From: Paenibacillus_T sp033239625
GTDB lineage: Bacteria > Bacillota > Bacilli > Paenibacillales > Paenibacillaceae
DNA: 64,000 nt
Reading direction: 5' to 3'
Assembly (NCBI RefSeq): GCF_033239625.1
Contig: NZ_BTCK01000013.1
Location: 1 to 64,000, forward strand
The position numbers and the translations under genes are program-made. This document shows positions 32,607-40,939 of this stretch, piece after piece. The first letter of the stretch is position 1, and the number at the start of each line of letters is the position of its first letter. The notes under the pieces were generated by a model. That model was not told the DNA's origin. It saw nothing but the letters and a program-made list of their open reading frames with translations, and did not search any database.

Positions 32607-34139
32607 ATGACGGCTCCTAAACCGGTAGCATTGATCATCCTTGACGGCTTCGGACTTCGTAACGATGTTGTTGGCAACGCAGTAGCACAAGCTAACAAAC
32701 CGAACTACGATCGTTACTGGTCGACGTATCCGCACACGACGCTGACGGCATGCGGCGAAGCAGTAGGTCTGCCAGAAGGTCAAATGGGCAACTCCGAAGT
32801 TGGCCACTTGAACATCGGCGCTGGCCGTATCGTGTACCAGGACCTGACTCGCATCAGCAAGTCGATCCGCGACGGTGAGTTCTTCGACAACGAGACGCTC
32901 GTAGGAGCGGTTCGCCAAGCGAAGAACAGCGGCAAGAAGCTTCACCTGTACGGCCTGCTGTCCGACGGCGGCGTACACAGCCATATTGAGCACCTGTTCG
33001 CACTGCTTGACCTGGCGAAGAAAGAAGAGATGAACGACGTGTTCATCCACGCTTTCCTCGACGGACGCGACGTATCGCCAGACAGCGCTGTCGGTTATCT
33101 GGAGCGTCTCCAAGCGAAAATCGCAGAAGTTGGCGTAGGCAAGATCGCGACTGTACAAGGCCGCTACTACGCAATGGACCGCGACAAACGTTGGGAGCGT
33201 ACGGAGAAATCGTACCGTGCAATGGTATACGGCGATGGTCCTCAATATACGGACGCGCTGCAAGCGGTGAAGGAATCGTACGAGAAGTCGGTCATGGACG
33301 AATTCGTTATGCCGACGGTTATCGTTGAGAACGGCAAACCAGTAGGACTCGTTGAATCGGAAGATTCGGTCGTGTTCTTCAACTTCCGTCCTGACCGTGC
33401 GATCCAGCTGTCGCAAGTGTTCACGAACGAAGATTTCCGCGGCTTCGACCGTGGCGACAAATGCCCGAAAAACCTGCACTTCGTGTGCCTGACACTGTTC
33501 AGCGAGACGGTTGGCGGCTTTGTTGCTTACTCGCCGAAGAACCTCGACAATACGCTGGGCGAAGTGCTCGTGCAGAACGGCAAGAAACAGCTGCGCATTG
33601 CGGAGACGGAGAAATACCCGCACGTAACGTTCTTCTTCAGCGGCGGACGCGACGTTGAGCTGGAAGGCGAAACGCGTATCCTGATCAATTCGCCGAAGGT
33701 TGCAACGTATGATCTGCAGCCCGAGATGAGCGCTTATGAAGTTGCTGCTGCAGCGGTCGCTGAGATCGAAGCGGATAAACACGACGCGATCATCCTCAAC
33801 TTCGCGAACCCTGACATGGTCGGCCACTCCGGTATGCTGGAGCCTACGATCAAGGCAGTAGAAGCGACGGACGAGTGCATGGGCAAAGTGGTTGAAGCAG
33901 TTCTGGCGAAGGGCGGCGTAGCGCTCATCACGGCTGACCACGGCAACGCGGATATGGTCATCGACGAGAACGGTCGTCCGTTCACGGCGCATACGACGAA
34001 CCCGGTACCGTTCATCGTTACGAAGCAAGGCGCAGAGCTCCGCGAAGGCGGCATTCTGGCTGACATCGCACCAACGATCTTGAAGTTCCTCGAATTGAAG
34101 CAACCGGTTGAGATGACAGGCGAATCGATCGTTAAGTAA
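32607..34139 (+). CDS. gpmI: 2,3-bisphosphoglycerate-independent phosphoglycerate mutase
   Basis: Manganese-dependent interconversion of 3- and 2-phosphoglycerate. Length is 510 aa from ATG 32607, with GAAGGAG inside the tpiA end. The N-terminal metal site is ALIILDGFGLR, the phosphoserine lies in GQMGNSEVGHLNIGAGR near 62, substrate Arg residues lie in FFNFRPDRAIQLS, and late metal ligands are in GHSGMLE and ADHGNAD. It is transcriptionally linked to tpiA. Confidence 0.97.
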   Translation: MTAPKPVALIILDGFGLRNDVVGNAVAQANKPNYDRYWSTYPHTTLTACGEAVGLPEGQMGNSEVGHLNIGAGRIVYQDLTRISKSIRDGEFFDNETLVGAVRQAKNSGKKLHLYGLLSDGGVHSHIEHLFALLDLAKKEEMNDVFIHAFLDGRDVSPDSAVGYLERLQAKIAEVGVGKIATVQGRYYAMDRDKRWERTEKSYRAMVYGDGPQYTDALQAVKESYEKSVMDEFVMPTVIVENGKPVGLVESEDSVVFFNFRPDRAIQLSQVFTNEDFRGFDRGDKCPKNLHFVCLTLFSETVGGFVAYSPKNLDNTLGEVLVQNGKKQLRIAETEKYPHVTFFFSGGRDVELEGETRILINSPKVATYDLQPEMSAYEVAAAAVAEIEADKHDAIILNFANPDMVGHSGMLEPTIKAVEATDECMGKVVEAVLAKGGVALITADHGNADMVIDENGRPFTAHTTNPVPFIVTKQGAELREGGILADIAPTILKFLELKQPVEMTGESIVK

Positions 34140-34360
34140 GACCCTGCATGTCCGAATTGCGTATGGATCGACAGCGGGTGGAGAGACTCGGTTAGATAGA
34201 CTGTCGGCCAACGCGGGACGTTCTAATTTTTCGCGAAAATAATGTCGGACTGCGCGGCTAGGACGTGCATTCGGAGCGATTTTCGTATACCATAGGAATG
34301 TTGGTTTCAACTTGTTATGGCAGCCATTACAACTTAAACCTTAGAAGGAGTGTTACATCC

Positions 34361-35656
34361 ATGTCTATCATTGCTGACGTATATGCACGCGAAGTCCTCG
34401 ACTCCCGCGGTAACCCAACTGTTGAAGTAGAAGTAACTCTTGAATCCGGTGGCAAAGGCCGCGCAATCGTACCATCCGGCGCATCGACTGGCGCGTACGA
34501 AGCAGTAGAACTTCGCGACGGCGACAAAAGCCGTTACCTGGGCAAAGGCGTAGTTAAAGCAGTTGACAACGTTAACTCCATCATCGCGCCTGAAATCATC
34601 GGTCTGGACGCTCTTGATCAAGTAGCGATCGACCGCAAAATGATCGAGCTCGACGGCACGGACAACAAAGGCAAGCTGGGCGCTAACGCGATCCTCGCTG
34701 TATCGATGGCTGTAGCTCGCGCTGCTGCTGACGCTCTCGACGTATCGCTGTACACGTACCTCGGCGGCTTCAACGCTAAGACGCTTCCAGTTCCAATGAT
34801 GAACATCGTTAACGGCGGCGAGCATGCCGACAACAATATCGACGTTCAAGAGTTCATGGTTCTGCCAGTTGGCGCTCCAACGTTCAAAGAAGCTCTGCGT
34901 ATCGGCGCTGAAATCTTCCACAACCTGAAATCGGTTCTGAAAGAAAAAGGCCTGAACACGGCAGTAGGCGACGAGGGCGGCTTCGCACCGAACCTTAGCT
35001 CCAACGAAGAAGCGATCACGACGATCATCTCCGCTATCGAGCGCGCAGGCTACAAGCCAGGCGTTGACGTATTCCTCGGTATGGACGTTGCTTCGACTGA
35101 GTTCTACAAAGACGGCAAGTATCACCTCGAAGGCGAAGGCCGTTCCTTCACTTCCGCAGAATTCGTGGACCTGCTCGCTTCGTGGGCTGACAAATACCCA
35201 ATCATCACGATCGAAGACGGCTGCTCCGAAGACGACTGGGAAGGTTGGAAACTTCTCACTGACAAACTCGGCGGCAAAGTACAGCTCGTTGGTGACGACC
35301 TGTTCGTAACGAACACGGTTCGCCTCAAAGACGGCATCGAGCAAGGCGTAGGCAACTCGATCCTCGTTAAAGTTAACCAAATCGGCTCGCTGACGGAAAC
35401 GTTCGACGCGATCGAAATGGCTAAACGCGCTGGCTATACGGCTGTTATCTCCCACCGTTCCGGTGAGTCCGAAGACAGCACGATCGCTGACATCGCGGTT
35501 GCAACGAACGCTGGACAAATCAAAACGGGTGCTCCTTCCCGTACGGACCGCGTAGCGAAGTACAACCAATTGCTCCGCATCGAGGACCAACTGGGTGCTA
35601 CGGCTCAATACGCAGGCGCAAGCGCGTTCTACAACCTGAAAAACTTCAACAAATAA
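34361..35656 (+). CDS. eno: Enolase
   Basis: Converts 2-phosphoglycerate to phosphoenolpyruvate. Length is 431 aa from ATG 34361, 8 bp after AGAAGGAGTG; the frame opens at 34265. Family landmarks are REVLDSRGNPTVEVEV (10-25), GANAILAVSMAVARAA near 106, AVGDEGGFAPNLSS near 204, the catalytic Lys in ILVKVNQIGSLTET, and SHRSGESEDSTIADIAVA near 367. A 221-bp spacer with no gene precedes it. Confidence 0.97.
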   Translation: MSIIADVYAREVLDSRGNPTVEVEVTLESGGKGRAIVPSGASTGAYEAVELRDGDKSRYLGKGVVKAVDNVNSIIAPEIIGLDALDQVAIDRKMIELDGTDNKGKLGANAILAVSMAVARAAADALDVSLYTYLGGFNAKTLPVPMMNIVNGGEHADNNIDVQEFMVLPVGAPTFKEALRIGAEIFHNLKSVLKEKGLNTAVGDEGGFAPNLSSNEEAITTIISAIERAGYKPGVDVFLGMDVASTEFYKDGKYHLEGEGRSFTSAEFVDLLASWADKYPIITIEDGCSEDDWEGWKLLTDKLGGKVQLVGDDLFVTNTVRLKDGIEQGVGNSILVKVNQIGSLTETFDAIEMAKRAGYTAVISHRSGESEDSTIADIAVATNAGQIKTGAPSRTDRVAKYNQLLRIEDQLGATAQYAGASAFYNLKNFNK

Positions 35657-35686
35657 TAATAACCGCTCGTCATAGCGGTTATCCAA

Positions 35687-35723
35687 GCTCACCCCTGGCG
35701 TCCGAGGCCGGGGGTGAGTTTTT
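35687..35723 (+). terminator. Terminator of the glycolytic cluster
   Basis: Stem CTCACCCC / GGGGTGAG around a GC-rich loop, then six T residues. A second hairpin (AACCGCT / AGCGGTT) lies just before it. Confidence 0.88.
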
Positions 35724-35884
35724 TATATGGCAGATGAACAGCGCAATATCATTGATTTGTATGTGTGAATGACAAAAATACAAATAATCCGTGCACAAAC
35801 CGACATAGCAACTGCGATGGACAACCCTTATCATCAAGGTAGAAGCATAGATTGTCCAATCCAATCAGGGTGGTGCTTATTATT

Positions 35885-36652
35885 ATGGGAAAACCGCTTA
35901 TCGGCATTCAATTGTATACACTTCGTGATCTGACAGAAACAGATCTTCTCGGCACAATTCGCAAGGTAGCAGAACTGGGCTATGAGGCAGTCGAATTCGC
36001 TGGCTTCTTCGGCCACTCGGCAGCTGAGGTTAGCAAGGTATTAGACGAGACAGGATTGAAAGCGCCTTCGGCGCATGTGCCGCTGCAATGGTCCGAGCCG
36101 GAAGATAAGATGTGGGCAGCGTACGAGGAAGCACTCGTTTATGCGAAAGAAATCGGCCTGACTTACGTTGTTGTCCCTTGGGCGCCTATGCCGGAAGTGC
36201 CAACGATCGAAGACGTGAACAAGCTGATAGCTGTGCTCAAGCGTGCATCTAATTTGGCTCGTGAAGCTGGTTTCATTTTTGGTTATCACAACCATGACTT
36301 CGAACTGAAGCAAGTAGATGGGTTGTCCATTATGGACCATATGCTGACGCAGCTGTCGTCAGAAGAATTGATCGCAGAGTTCGACCTCGGTTGGGTGCAC
36401 ATGGGCGGCGCCGTTCCGGTTGACTACATCAACCGTTATGCAGGCCGAGTGCCGCTGGCGCACTTCAAAGACTTCGGCGATGGCACGAAGGACACGGAAA
36501 TCGGCCGCGGCGTCGTAGACTTCGAGCCGGTATTGGCGGTAGCGGAGCAAGCGGGCATCGAGTACTTCATCGTTGAGCAGGAGCAGTTCCAAGTGTCGTC
36601 GCTCGAGAGCGCGAAGATCTGCCTGGAATTCTTCAGACAACGCGGATATTAA
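35885..36652 (+). CDS. Sugar phosphate isomerase/epimerase family protein (TIM barrel)
   Basis: AP-endonuclease-2-like (xylose-isomerase-type) barrel of 255 aa. Visible family segments are IGIQLYTLRD near 6, GYEAVEFAGFFG near 33, the metal-site GYHNHDFELKQ near 135, EFDLGWVHMGGA near 168, HFKDFGDGTK near 195 and YFIVEQEQF near 232. ATG 35885 lies 11 bp after AGGGTGG; GTG 35873 is possible. The true substrate cannot be read. A kinase for sugars follows 86 bp downstream, so carbohydrate metabolism is likely. Confidence 0.85.
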   Translation: MGKPLIGIQLYTLRDLTETDLLGTIRKVAELGYEAVEFAGFFGHSAAEVSKVLDETGLKAPSAHVPLQWSEPEDKMWAAYEEALVYAKEIGLTYVVVPWAPMPEVPTIEDVNKLIAVLKRASNLAREAGFIFGYHNHDFELKQVDGLSIMDHMLTQLSSEELIAEFDLGWVHMGGAVPVDYINRYAGRVPLAHFKDFGDGTKDTEIGRGVVDFEPVLAVAEQAGIEYFIVEQEQFQVSSLESAKICLEFFRQRGY

Positions 36653-36738
36653 TCGTTATAATAAATAGCAATGATAGAAGGGACGGTACGCGAATGAGCG
36701 GCCGTCTTCTTGCTGTAAGAGAGCGAGGAGTGTACGAT

Positions 36739-37623
36739 ATGCGAATTGGCGCGATAGAAGCGGGCGGCACGAAGTTTGTATGCGGAATCGGCGATGAGAC
36801 GGGGGCTATTCATGAGCGGACAAGTTTCCCGACGGAGCAGCCGGAGGTGACGCTGGCGCGTGTGGCCGCATTTTTCGAAGGGAAGGGTGTAGAGGCAATT
36901 GGAATCGGGTCTTTCGGTCCTATCGGCCTTAATCCTGCGAATGCGGACTACGGACACGTGACGACGACGCCGAAGCCGGGTTGGTCGGGATACGACTTCC
37001 TTGGCGAGATGAAGAAGGGGTTCGATGTACCGTATGGATGGGATACAGATGTGAATGCGGCGGCCTATGGCGAGTCGGTATGGGGAGCAGCGCAAGGATT
37101 GAATAGCTGCGTCTACTATACGATTGGCACGGGCGTCGGAGTAGGTGTCTACGCAGAAGGTCGTCTCGTGCACGGGTTGGTGCATCCGGAGGGCGGCCAT
37201 GTACTGACGCGTCGGCACCCGGAGGATCCATTCGCTGGCTGCTGTCCGTACCACGGTGACTGCCTGGAAGGAATGGCGGCAGGTCCTGCAATCGAACAGC
37301 GCTGGGGGATTAAAGGTAACGAGTTAACGGTTGACCATCCGGCTTGGGCAATGGAGGCCTTCTATATTGCGCAATCGGTAGCGAATACGGTACTGATGTT
37401 TTCTCCTCAGAAGGTCATTCTCGGCGGCGGCGTAATGCATCAACAGCAGTTGTTCCCGCTCATTCGAGCAGAAGTGAAGCGTCTGTTGAACGGCTATGTG
37501 AGCGCCTGCCAGCTTACGGAGGACATCGACAGCTACATCGTCCCGCCTGGCCTAGGCAACAATGCGGGCTTGTGCGGAGCGCTAGCTCTTGGCCTAGCCG
37601 CAGCCAATCAATCCCGTTCATAG
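36739..37623 (+). CDS. Fructokinase, ROK family
   Basis: Phosphorylates a hexose, most likely fructose. Length is 294 aa from ATG 36739, 7 bp after GCGAGGAGTG; the frame opens at 36694. The phosphate loop is GAIEAGGTKFVCGIG, the active-site segment is GWDTDVNAAAYGESVWGAA, TIGTGVGVGVY follows, and the zinc site HPEGGHVLTRRHPED-CCPYHGDCLEGMAAGPA is typical of ScrK/GmuE fructokinases, distinct from the CGCG motif in GlcK. Fructose 6-phosphate would join the glycolytic pathway upstream. Confidence 0.9.
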   Translation: MRIGAIEAGGTKFVCGIGDETGAIHERTSFPTEQPEVTLARVAAFFEGKGVEAIGIGSFGPIGLNPANADYGHVTTTPKPGWSGYDFLGEMKKGFDVPYGWDTDVNAAAYGESVWGAAQGLNSCVYYTIGTGVGVGVYAEGRLVHGLVHPEGGHVLTRRHPEDPFAGCCPYHGDCLEGMAAGPAIEQRWGIKGNELTVDHPAWAMEAFYIAQSVANTVLMFSPQKVILGGGVMHQQQLFPLIRAEVKRLLNGYVSACQLTEDIDSYIVPPGLGNNAGLCGALALGLAAANQSRS

Positions 37624-37630
37624 TTGTGCA

Positions 37631-37696
37631 AAAGGGCTGTTCGCGCACTCGAAGTCACTCACAGACTTCGACGTTGCACGAACAGCCCTTTGTTGT
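37631..37696 (+). terminator. Terminator of the fructokinase gene
   Basis: Outer stem AAAGGGCTGTTCG / CGAACAGCCCTTT with an inner stem CGAAGTC / GACTTCG. The T-tract is short (TTTGTTGTT). Confidence 0.7.
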
Positions 37697-37705
37697 TGCG
37701 GGGAC

Positions 37706-37801
37706 CACACTAGTCAGCTTGAACAAAAGCTGTGCCCCAAAGGGGCACGCGACTTCTTATACGCAGAACTTCATAAATATCGTTGTCCCTCCAACATCTC
37801 C
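37706..37801 (+). repeat. Dispersed repeat family 1, plus copy A
   Basis: About 95 bp that align with 38045-38140 at most positions: shared blocks TAGTCAGCT, GAACAAAAGCTGTGCCCC, AGGGGCACGCGACT, ACGCAG and TCGTTGTCCC. The core GTGCCCC / GGGGCAC forms a hairpin. Confidence 0.8.
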
Positions 37802-37830
37802 ATTTCGGGCCTCGTGCATCCAACCTTTCT

Positions 37831-37963
37831 CTAACGGACCAAGAAACCGCTATTTGCGAATAATCGAACACCTCAGATTCTAACGGACTCAGATGCACCT
37901 ATATGGTGGATTATCACGTGTGGGGCCAGTATTCTGATCAAATAGCGCTTGTGAAGTCCGTTA
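37831..37963. repeat. Large inverted-repeat element with paired CTAACGGAC and CGCTATTTG blocks
   Basis: Left arm TAACGGAC (37832-37839), 8 bases, CGCTATTTG (from ~37848). Right arm CAAATAGCG (37940-37948), 8 bases, GTCCGTTA (37956-37963). The two 8-base spacers differ, so the arms form two helices split by a symmetric internal loop. An extra direct CTAACGGAC lies at 37880-37888. No coding potential. Confidence 0.65.
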
Positions 37964-38044
37964 TGGCTTAAAACGAGCAATACCACAGCGATTAGAGTCT
38001 CTGTGGTTCGTTAGCGTGAGGAAGAAGGGCGATACTCTCTGAAA

Positions 38045-38140
38045 CACATTAGTCAGCTCGAACAAAAGCTGTGCCCCATAGGGGCACGCGACTCCTAGCA
38101 CGCAGTATCTGACGAGCGTCGTTGTCCCGCCATCATCACC
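38045..38140 (+). repeat. Dispersed repeat family 1, plus copy B
   Basis: Second copy of the 95-bp unit seen at 37706-37801, starting CACATTAGTCAGCTCGAACA and ending CGTTGTCCCGCC. The hairpin loop differs (CCATAGG against CCAAAGG). Confidence 0.8.
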
Positions 38141-38145
38141 TCCGA

Positions 38146-38330
38146 GCAAGAGTTCCTTGGGCTCTCACTTGCTCGGAGGTTAAAAGAAGGGACATCAATG
38201 GGCGGTGACTGGTGAATTTCAACGAATACAGTGTGCGGAAGATGAAGCTGAATTAGGTACAGTCGCAAGAAGCTTTGCCGCGGATGCGGCAAGTGCGGGC
38301 ACACGATCAATGAGAATCAAGATATGGTCC
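38146..38330. other. Spacer between repeats
   Basis: A hairpin near 38139-38180 (ACCTCCGAGCAAG / CTTGCTCGGAGGT) and a GC-rich stretch, with no gene I can support. Confidence 0.4.
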
Positions 38331-38335
38331 TTGTG

Positions 38336-38408
38336 AGGAGTCCAGAGGTCACACGACCTTTGGGGCCCTCCCTAGCAAGGAGGGTTTGGGTGGGTAGAGA
38401 AAAGCTGA
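38336..38408 (+). repeat. Dispersed repeat family 2, plus copy
   Basis: Blocks GGAGTCCAGAGG, CCTTTGGGGCCCTCCCTAGC, AAGGAGGGTTTGGG and TGGGTAGAG match the copies at 22467, 29838 (both minus) and 17868 (plus). A further AAGGGGCAGAGCCCCTGG hairpin and a TCCTCCCTTGAGGGAGGA palindrome follow at 38412-38450. Confidence 0.75.
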
Positions 38409-38452
38409 TGTCCAAGGGGCAGAGCCCCTGGAATCCTCCCTTGAGGGAGGAC

Positions 38453-39187
38453 TTAAATGGGTTTCCTCCGGAAGTACCCATGCCCCACCACAAAGAACAG
38501 GATGAAACTCACGCTTATGACCGTATACAACGTCGTCATCGACAGATGGAAAGCATCAGGTCCTTCATCGAGCTGCTGGGACAGCAGGACGAGCACTGGC
38601 TGGTCCCAAGGATAGTACGGCGCGAAGCGCTCCGAGTTCGCGATAATGATGTTCGGCAGCGTGAAGATCGCATTGATGGCAAGAGGCGCTGCGAAGCTGG
38701 CCCATGCGACCGATACGCCCATCTGCAGGGCAGCCAGAGGCATGCAGGCGATCCAACTGCCAATCAAACTAAACAACAATCCAGACCATTGAATCGGGTC
38801 TGTGTAGCCCTTGACCATACCAACAATGAGCATAGCACCGAGGAATACGGCTTGCGTGGCAAGCAGAAGCAGCATGACGCACACGAACTTGCCGGCATAG
38901 ACAGCGCTTCGGCTGACCGGCAGCGACAGCAGCTGCTTCCAGCCGCCGCCTGCATGCTCCAGCCGGCATACGGAGGCTGCGAAAACCCCAGTTAGCAGCG
39001 GCATAAGCAGAAGGGCATGCATAACCCCCATCATGTGCAGCAGCCCATCCCATTGGTTTGCGCCGCTGCCCATATCTTCATTTTCAAGCAAGCCGATCAG
39101 CGAGCATAAAGCAGGGCTGACGAAGATCAACCACATAATCGGCGATTTACGCCATTTGATCCATTCGGATCGCAAGACAGCCCACAT
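38453..39187 (-). CDS. ABC exporter permease (second of two)
   Basis: ABC-2 type membrane subunit of 244 aa with about six hydrophobic segments (for example ALLMPLLTGVFAAS, FVCVMLLLLATQAVFLGAML, LIGSWIACMPLAAL, VISVSFILFFVVG). It begins MWAVLRSEWIKWRKSPIMW, the amphipathic start seen in bacitracin and lantibiotic self-protection permeases. It starts 1 bp after the other permease ends. Two different permeases plus one ATPase is the LanEFG / Bcr arrangement. The substrate is unknown. Confidence 0.85.
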   Translation of the reverse strand: MWAVLRSEWIKWRKSPIMWLIFVSPALCSLIGLLENEDMGSGANQWDGLLHMMGVMHALLLMPLLTGVFAASVCRLEHAGGGWKQLLSLPVSRSAVYAGKFVCVMLLLLATQAVFLGAMLIVGMVKGYTDPIQWSGLLFSLIGSWIACMPLAALQMGVSVAWASFAAPLAINAIFTLPNIIIANSERFAPYYPWDQPVLVLLSQQLDEGPDAFHLSMTTLYTVISVSFILFFVVGHGYFRRKPI

Positions 39188-39188
39188 A

Positions 39189-39905
39189 TTATTTCACGTC
39201 CTTTCGTACGAAATGGACGCTTCCGGCGAGATAAATGCAAAGTCCAACAACTAAGCCAAGCGCAGCAGGGATGAGCGGCTCATTCCATTGATTGTCGAGC
39301 ATCGGCCATTTGTACGGCACGAAGTCACGCAGCGCCCCGCCGAACATGGATACGACCGTACCGAGAACGCCGACCGTGAGCGGAATGGCTTGATTGGCCA
39401 GCGAGACGGACAGCCACAGCTGTACAGCGCCGATTGGCAGTGCAGCCAGAAGCGGCAGATAGCAGACGCGAAGCAGCTCGTCGTATGGAATGTCGGTCCC
39501 GATGGACAAACACAGGCCGAGTATGATGGTACCAACGGCGAGCATCGTGCAGGCGGCGAACATGAGCCCGATCAGCATCACGAACTTGGCGGCGTATACG
39601 GATAGACGGGATAGCGGCAGTGCCAACGTCTGCTTCCACGCGTTCGTCGCATGCTCGACGCCAGCAATCATCGAAGCGATAATCGCCAGACCCATGATAA
39701 GCGAAGGTACGGCGAGAAAATGCGTTTCGCTCAGCAGATGACCCCATGGATCATCCGCATTGAGCTCCATCAAATAGTCGTACCGAAGCGCGTAGTTAGC
39801 AGCTTGCAGCAGGACGACGCCGAAGCCGCCGGCTGCAATAAGCGGCCAGATCGCTTTGCGGCGAACTTTGAGCCGTTCGACGGCGAGAAGCTGGAGCAGC
39901 ATCAT
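39189..39905 (-). CDS. ABC exporter permease (first of two)
   Basis: ABC-2 type membrane subunit of 238 aa with about six hydrophobic segments. It begins MMLLQLLAVERLKVRRKAIW and has LIMGLAIIASMIAGVEHATN and KFVMLIGLMFAACTMLAVGT. Its start overlaps the ATPase stop by 4 bp. It is similar in plan to the downstream permease, suggesting a heterodimeric membrane domain. Confidence 0.85.
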   Translation of the reverse strand: MMLLQLLAVERLKVRRKAIWPLIAAGGFGVVLLQAANYALRYDYLMELNADDPWGHLLSETHFLAVPSLIMGLAIIASMIAGVEHATNAWKQTLALPLSRLSVYAAKFVMLIGLMFAACTMLAVGTIILGLCLSIGTDIPYDELLRVCYLPLLAALPIGAVQLWLSVSLANQAIPLTVGVLGTVVSMFGGALRDFVPYKWPMLDNQWNEPLIPAALGLVVGLCIYLAGSVHFVRKDVK

Positions 39906-40876
39906 AAGCTCTCCTCTCCGTCGGTCAGCTTCAGGAACAAGTCCTCCAGCGATTGTCTGACTTCCTCGACGCGGTACACCTCGATGCCGCTCTCCACAAG
40001 GGTGCGAACATAATAAGCAGCTATTTCGTCATCCACGGAATCGACAAGGATGCGATTGCCGCCTTCCTCAGGTACAGCCCCCGTGCGCGGCGACTCCAAT
40101 GCTGCTGCAGATTCAGCGCGGACGCCGATCCTCGCGAGCACCTCGGCTGCCTGGGGAACAGCCCCGACTCGCAGCGATAATCGTCCCTTCGAGCGGCTGC
40201 GAAGCGACCCGATCGACTCCTGCGCGATGAGTCTACCTTGTGCGATAATGCCGACCTGCGTCGCCATCTGCTCGATCTCCGAGAGCAGGTGGCTCGATAC
40301 GACGATCGTAATGCCATGCTGCTGCGGCATGCTCTTGATCAGCTCGCGCATCTCGAGAATGCCGGACGGATCGAGACCGTTCGTCGGCTCATCGAGAATG
40401 AGCAGCTCAGGGTTGCCCAGCAGTGCAGTCGCGATGCCCAGCCGCTGCTTCATGCCAAGCGAGTAGCCTTTGACCGGACGGCCAGCATCTTTGGTCAGTC
40501 TGACGATCGACAGTACCTCATCGATTCGTCCCGAAGGAACCCCCAGAATTCGCCGTACGGCCTCCAGGTTCTCGCGCCCAGTCAGGTGTCCGTAATAGGA
40601 CGGATACTCGACGAGCGAGCCGACGCGGCGGAGCACATCGATTCGATTGCTCTTCAGCTCGCGTCCGAACAGCTTGACCGAGCCCTGCGTTGGACGGATC
40701 AGGCCGAGCAGCATGCGGATCGTCGTTGTTTTGCCGGCGCCGTTCGGACCGAGGAAGCCATATATTTCGCCGCGGCCAACGCGCAAATTCAAATTTTGCA
40801 CGAGCGCTTTGCGCCCGATTGCTTTCGTTAGACCGGCTGTTTCAATTACCCAATCGTTCGTATTCGATGGTTTCAT
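39902..40876 (-). CDS. ABC exporter ATP-binding protein (bacitracin/lantibiotic-resistance type)
   Basis: ATPase of 324 aa. Walker A GPNGAGKTTT near 39-48, Q-loop VEYPSYYGHLTGRENL near 88, signature YSLGMKQRLGIATALLG near 137, Walker B LLILDEPTNGLDPSG near 158, H-loop SSHLLSEIEQ near 190. A C-terminal extension of ~100 residues follows, as in BcrA-type proteins. It is encoded in one minus-strand operon with two permeases and downstream of a sensor kinase and response regulator, so expression probably answers to a cell-envelope signal (inference). Confidence 0.9.
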   Translation of the reverse strand: MKPSNTNDWVIETAGLTKAIGRKALVQNLNLRVGRGEIYGFLGPNGAGKTTTIRMLLGLIRPTQGSVKLFGRELKSNRIDVLRRVGSLVEYPSYYGHLTGRENLEAVRRILGVPSGRIDEVLSIVRLTKDAGRPVKGYSLGMKQRLGIATALLGNPELLILDEPTNGLDPSGILEMRELIKSMPQQHGITIVVSSHLLSEIEQMATQVGIIAQGRLIAQESIGSLRSRSKGRLSLRVGAVPQAAEVLARIGVRAESAAALESPRTGAVPEEGGNRILVDSVDDEIAAYYVRTLVESGIEVYRVEEVRQSLEDLFLKLTDGEESL

Positions 40877-40939
40877 AGGATTTCATCACCTCGAAACCCA
40901 TTGTAGCGAATGAAGGTTAAACAAACGGGGGGCTCAAGT

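Noticed and set aside
34334..35692. 452-codon minus-strand frame opposite eno
   Set aside because: Shadow of a codon-biased gene; the eno motifs on the plus strand are decisive.
37344..37883. 179-codon plus-strand frame running from fructokinase into repeats
   Set aside because: It overlaps the fructokinase gene in another frame and continues through the terminator and a repeat copy.
38324..38995. 223-codon plus-strand frame before and across the ABC permease
   Set aside because: It begins inside repeat family 2 and then mirrors the permease gene. The protein is Arg/Gln/His-rich without a domain.
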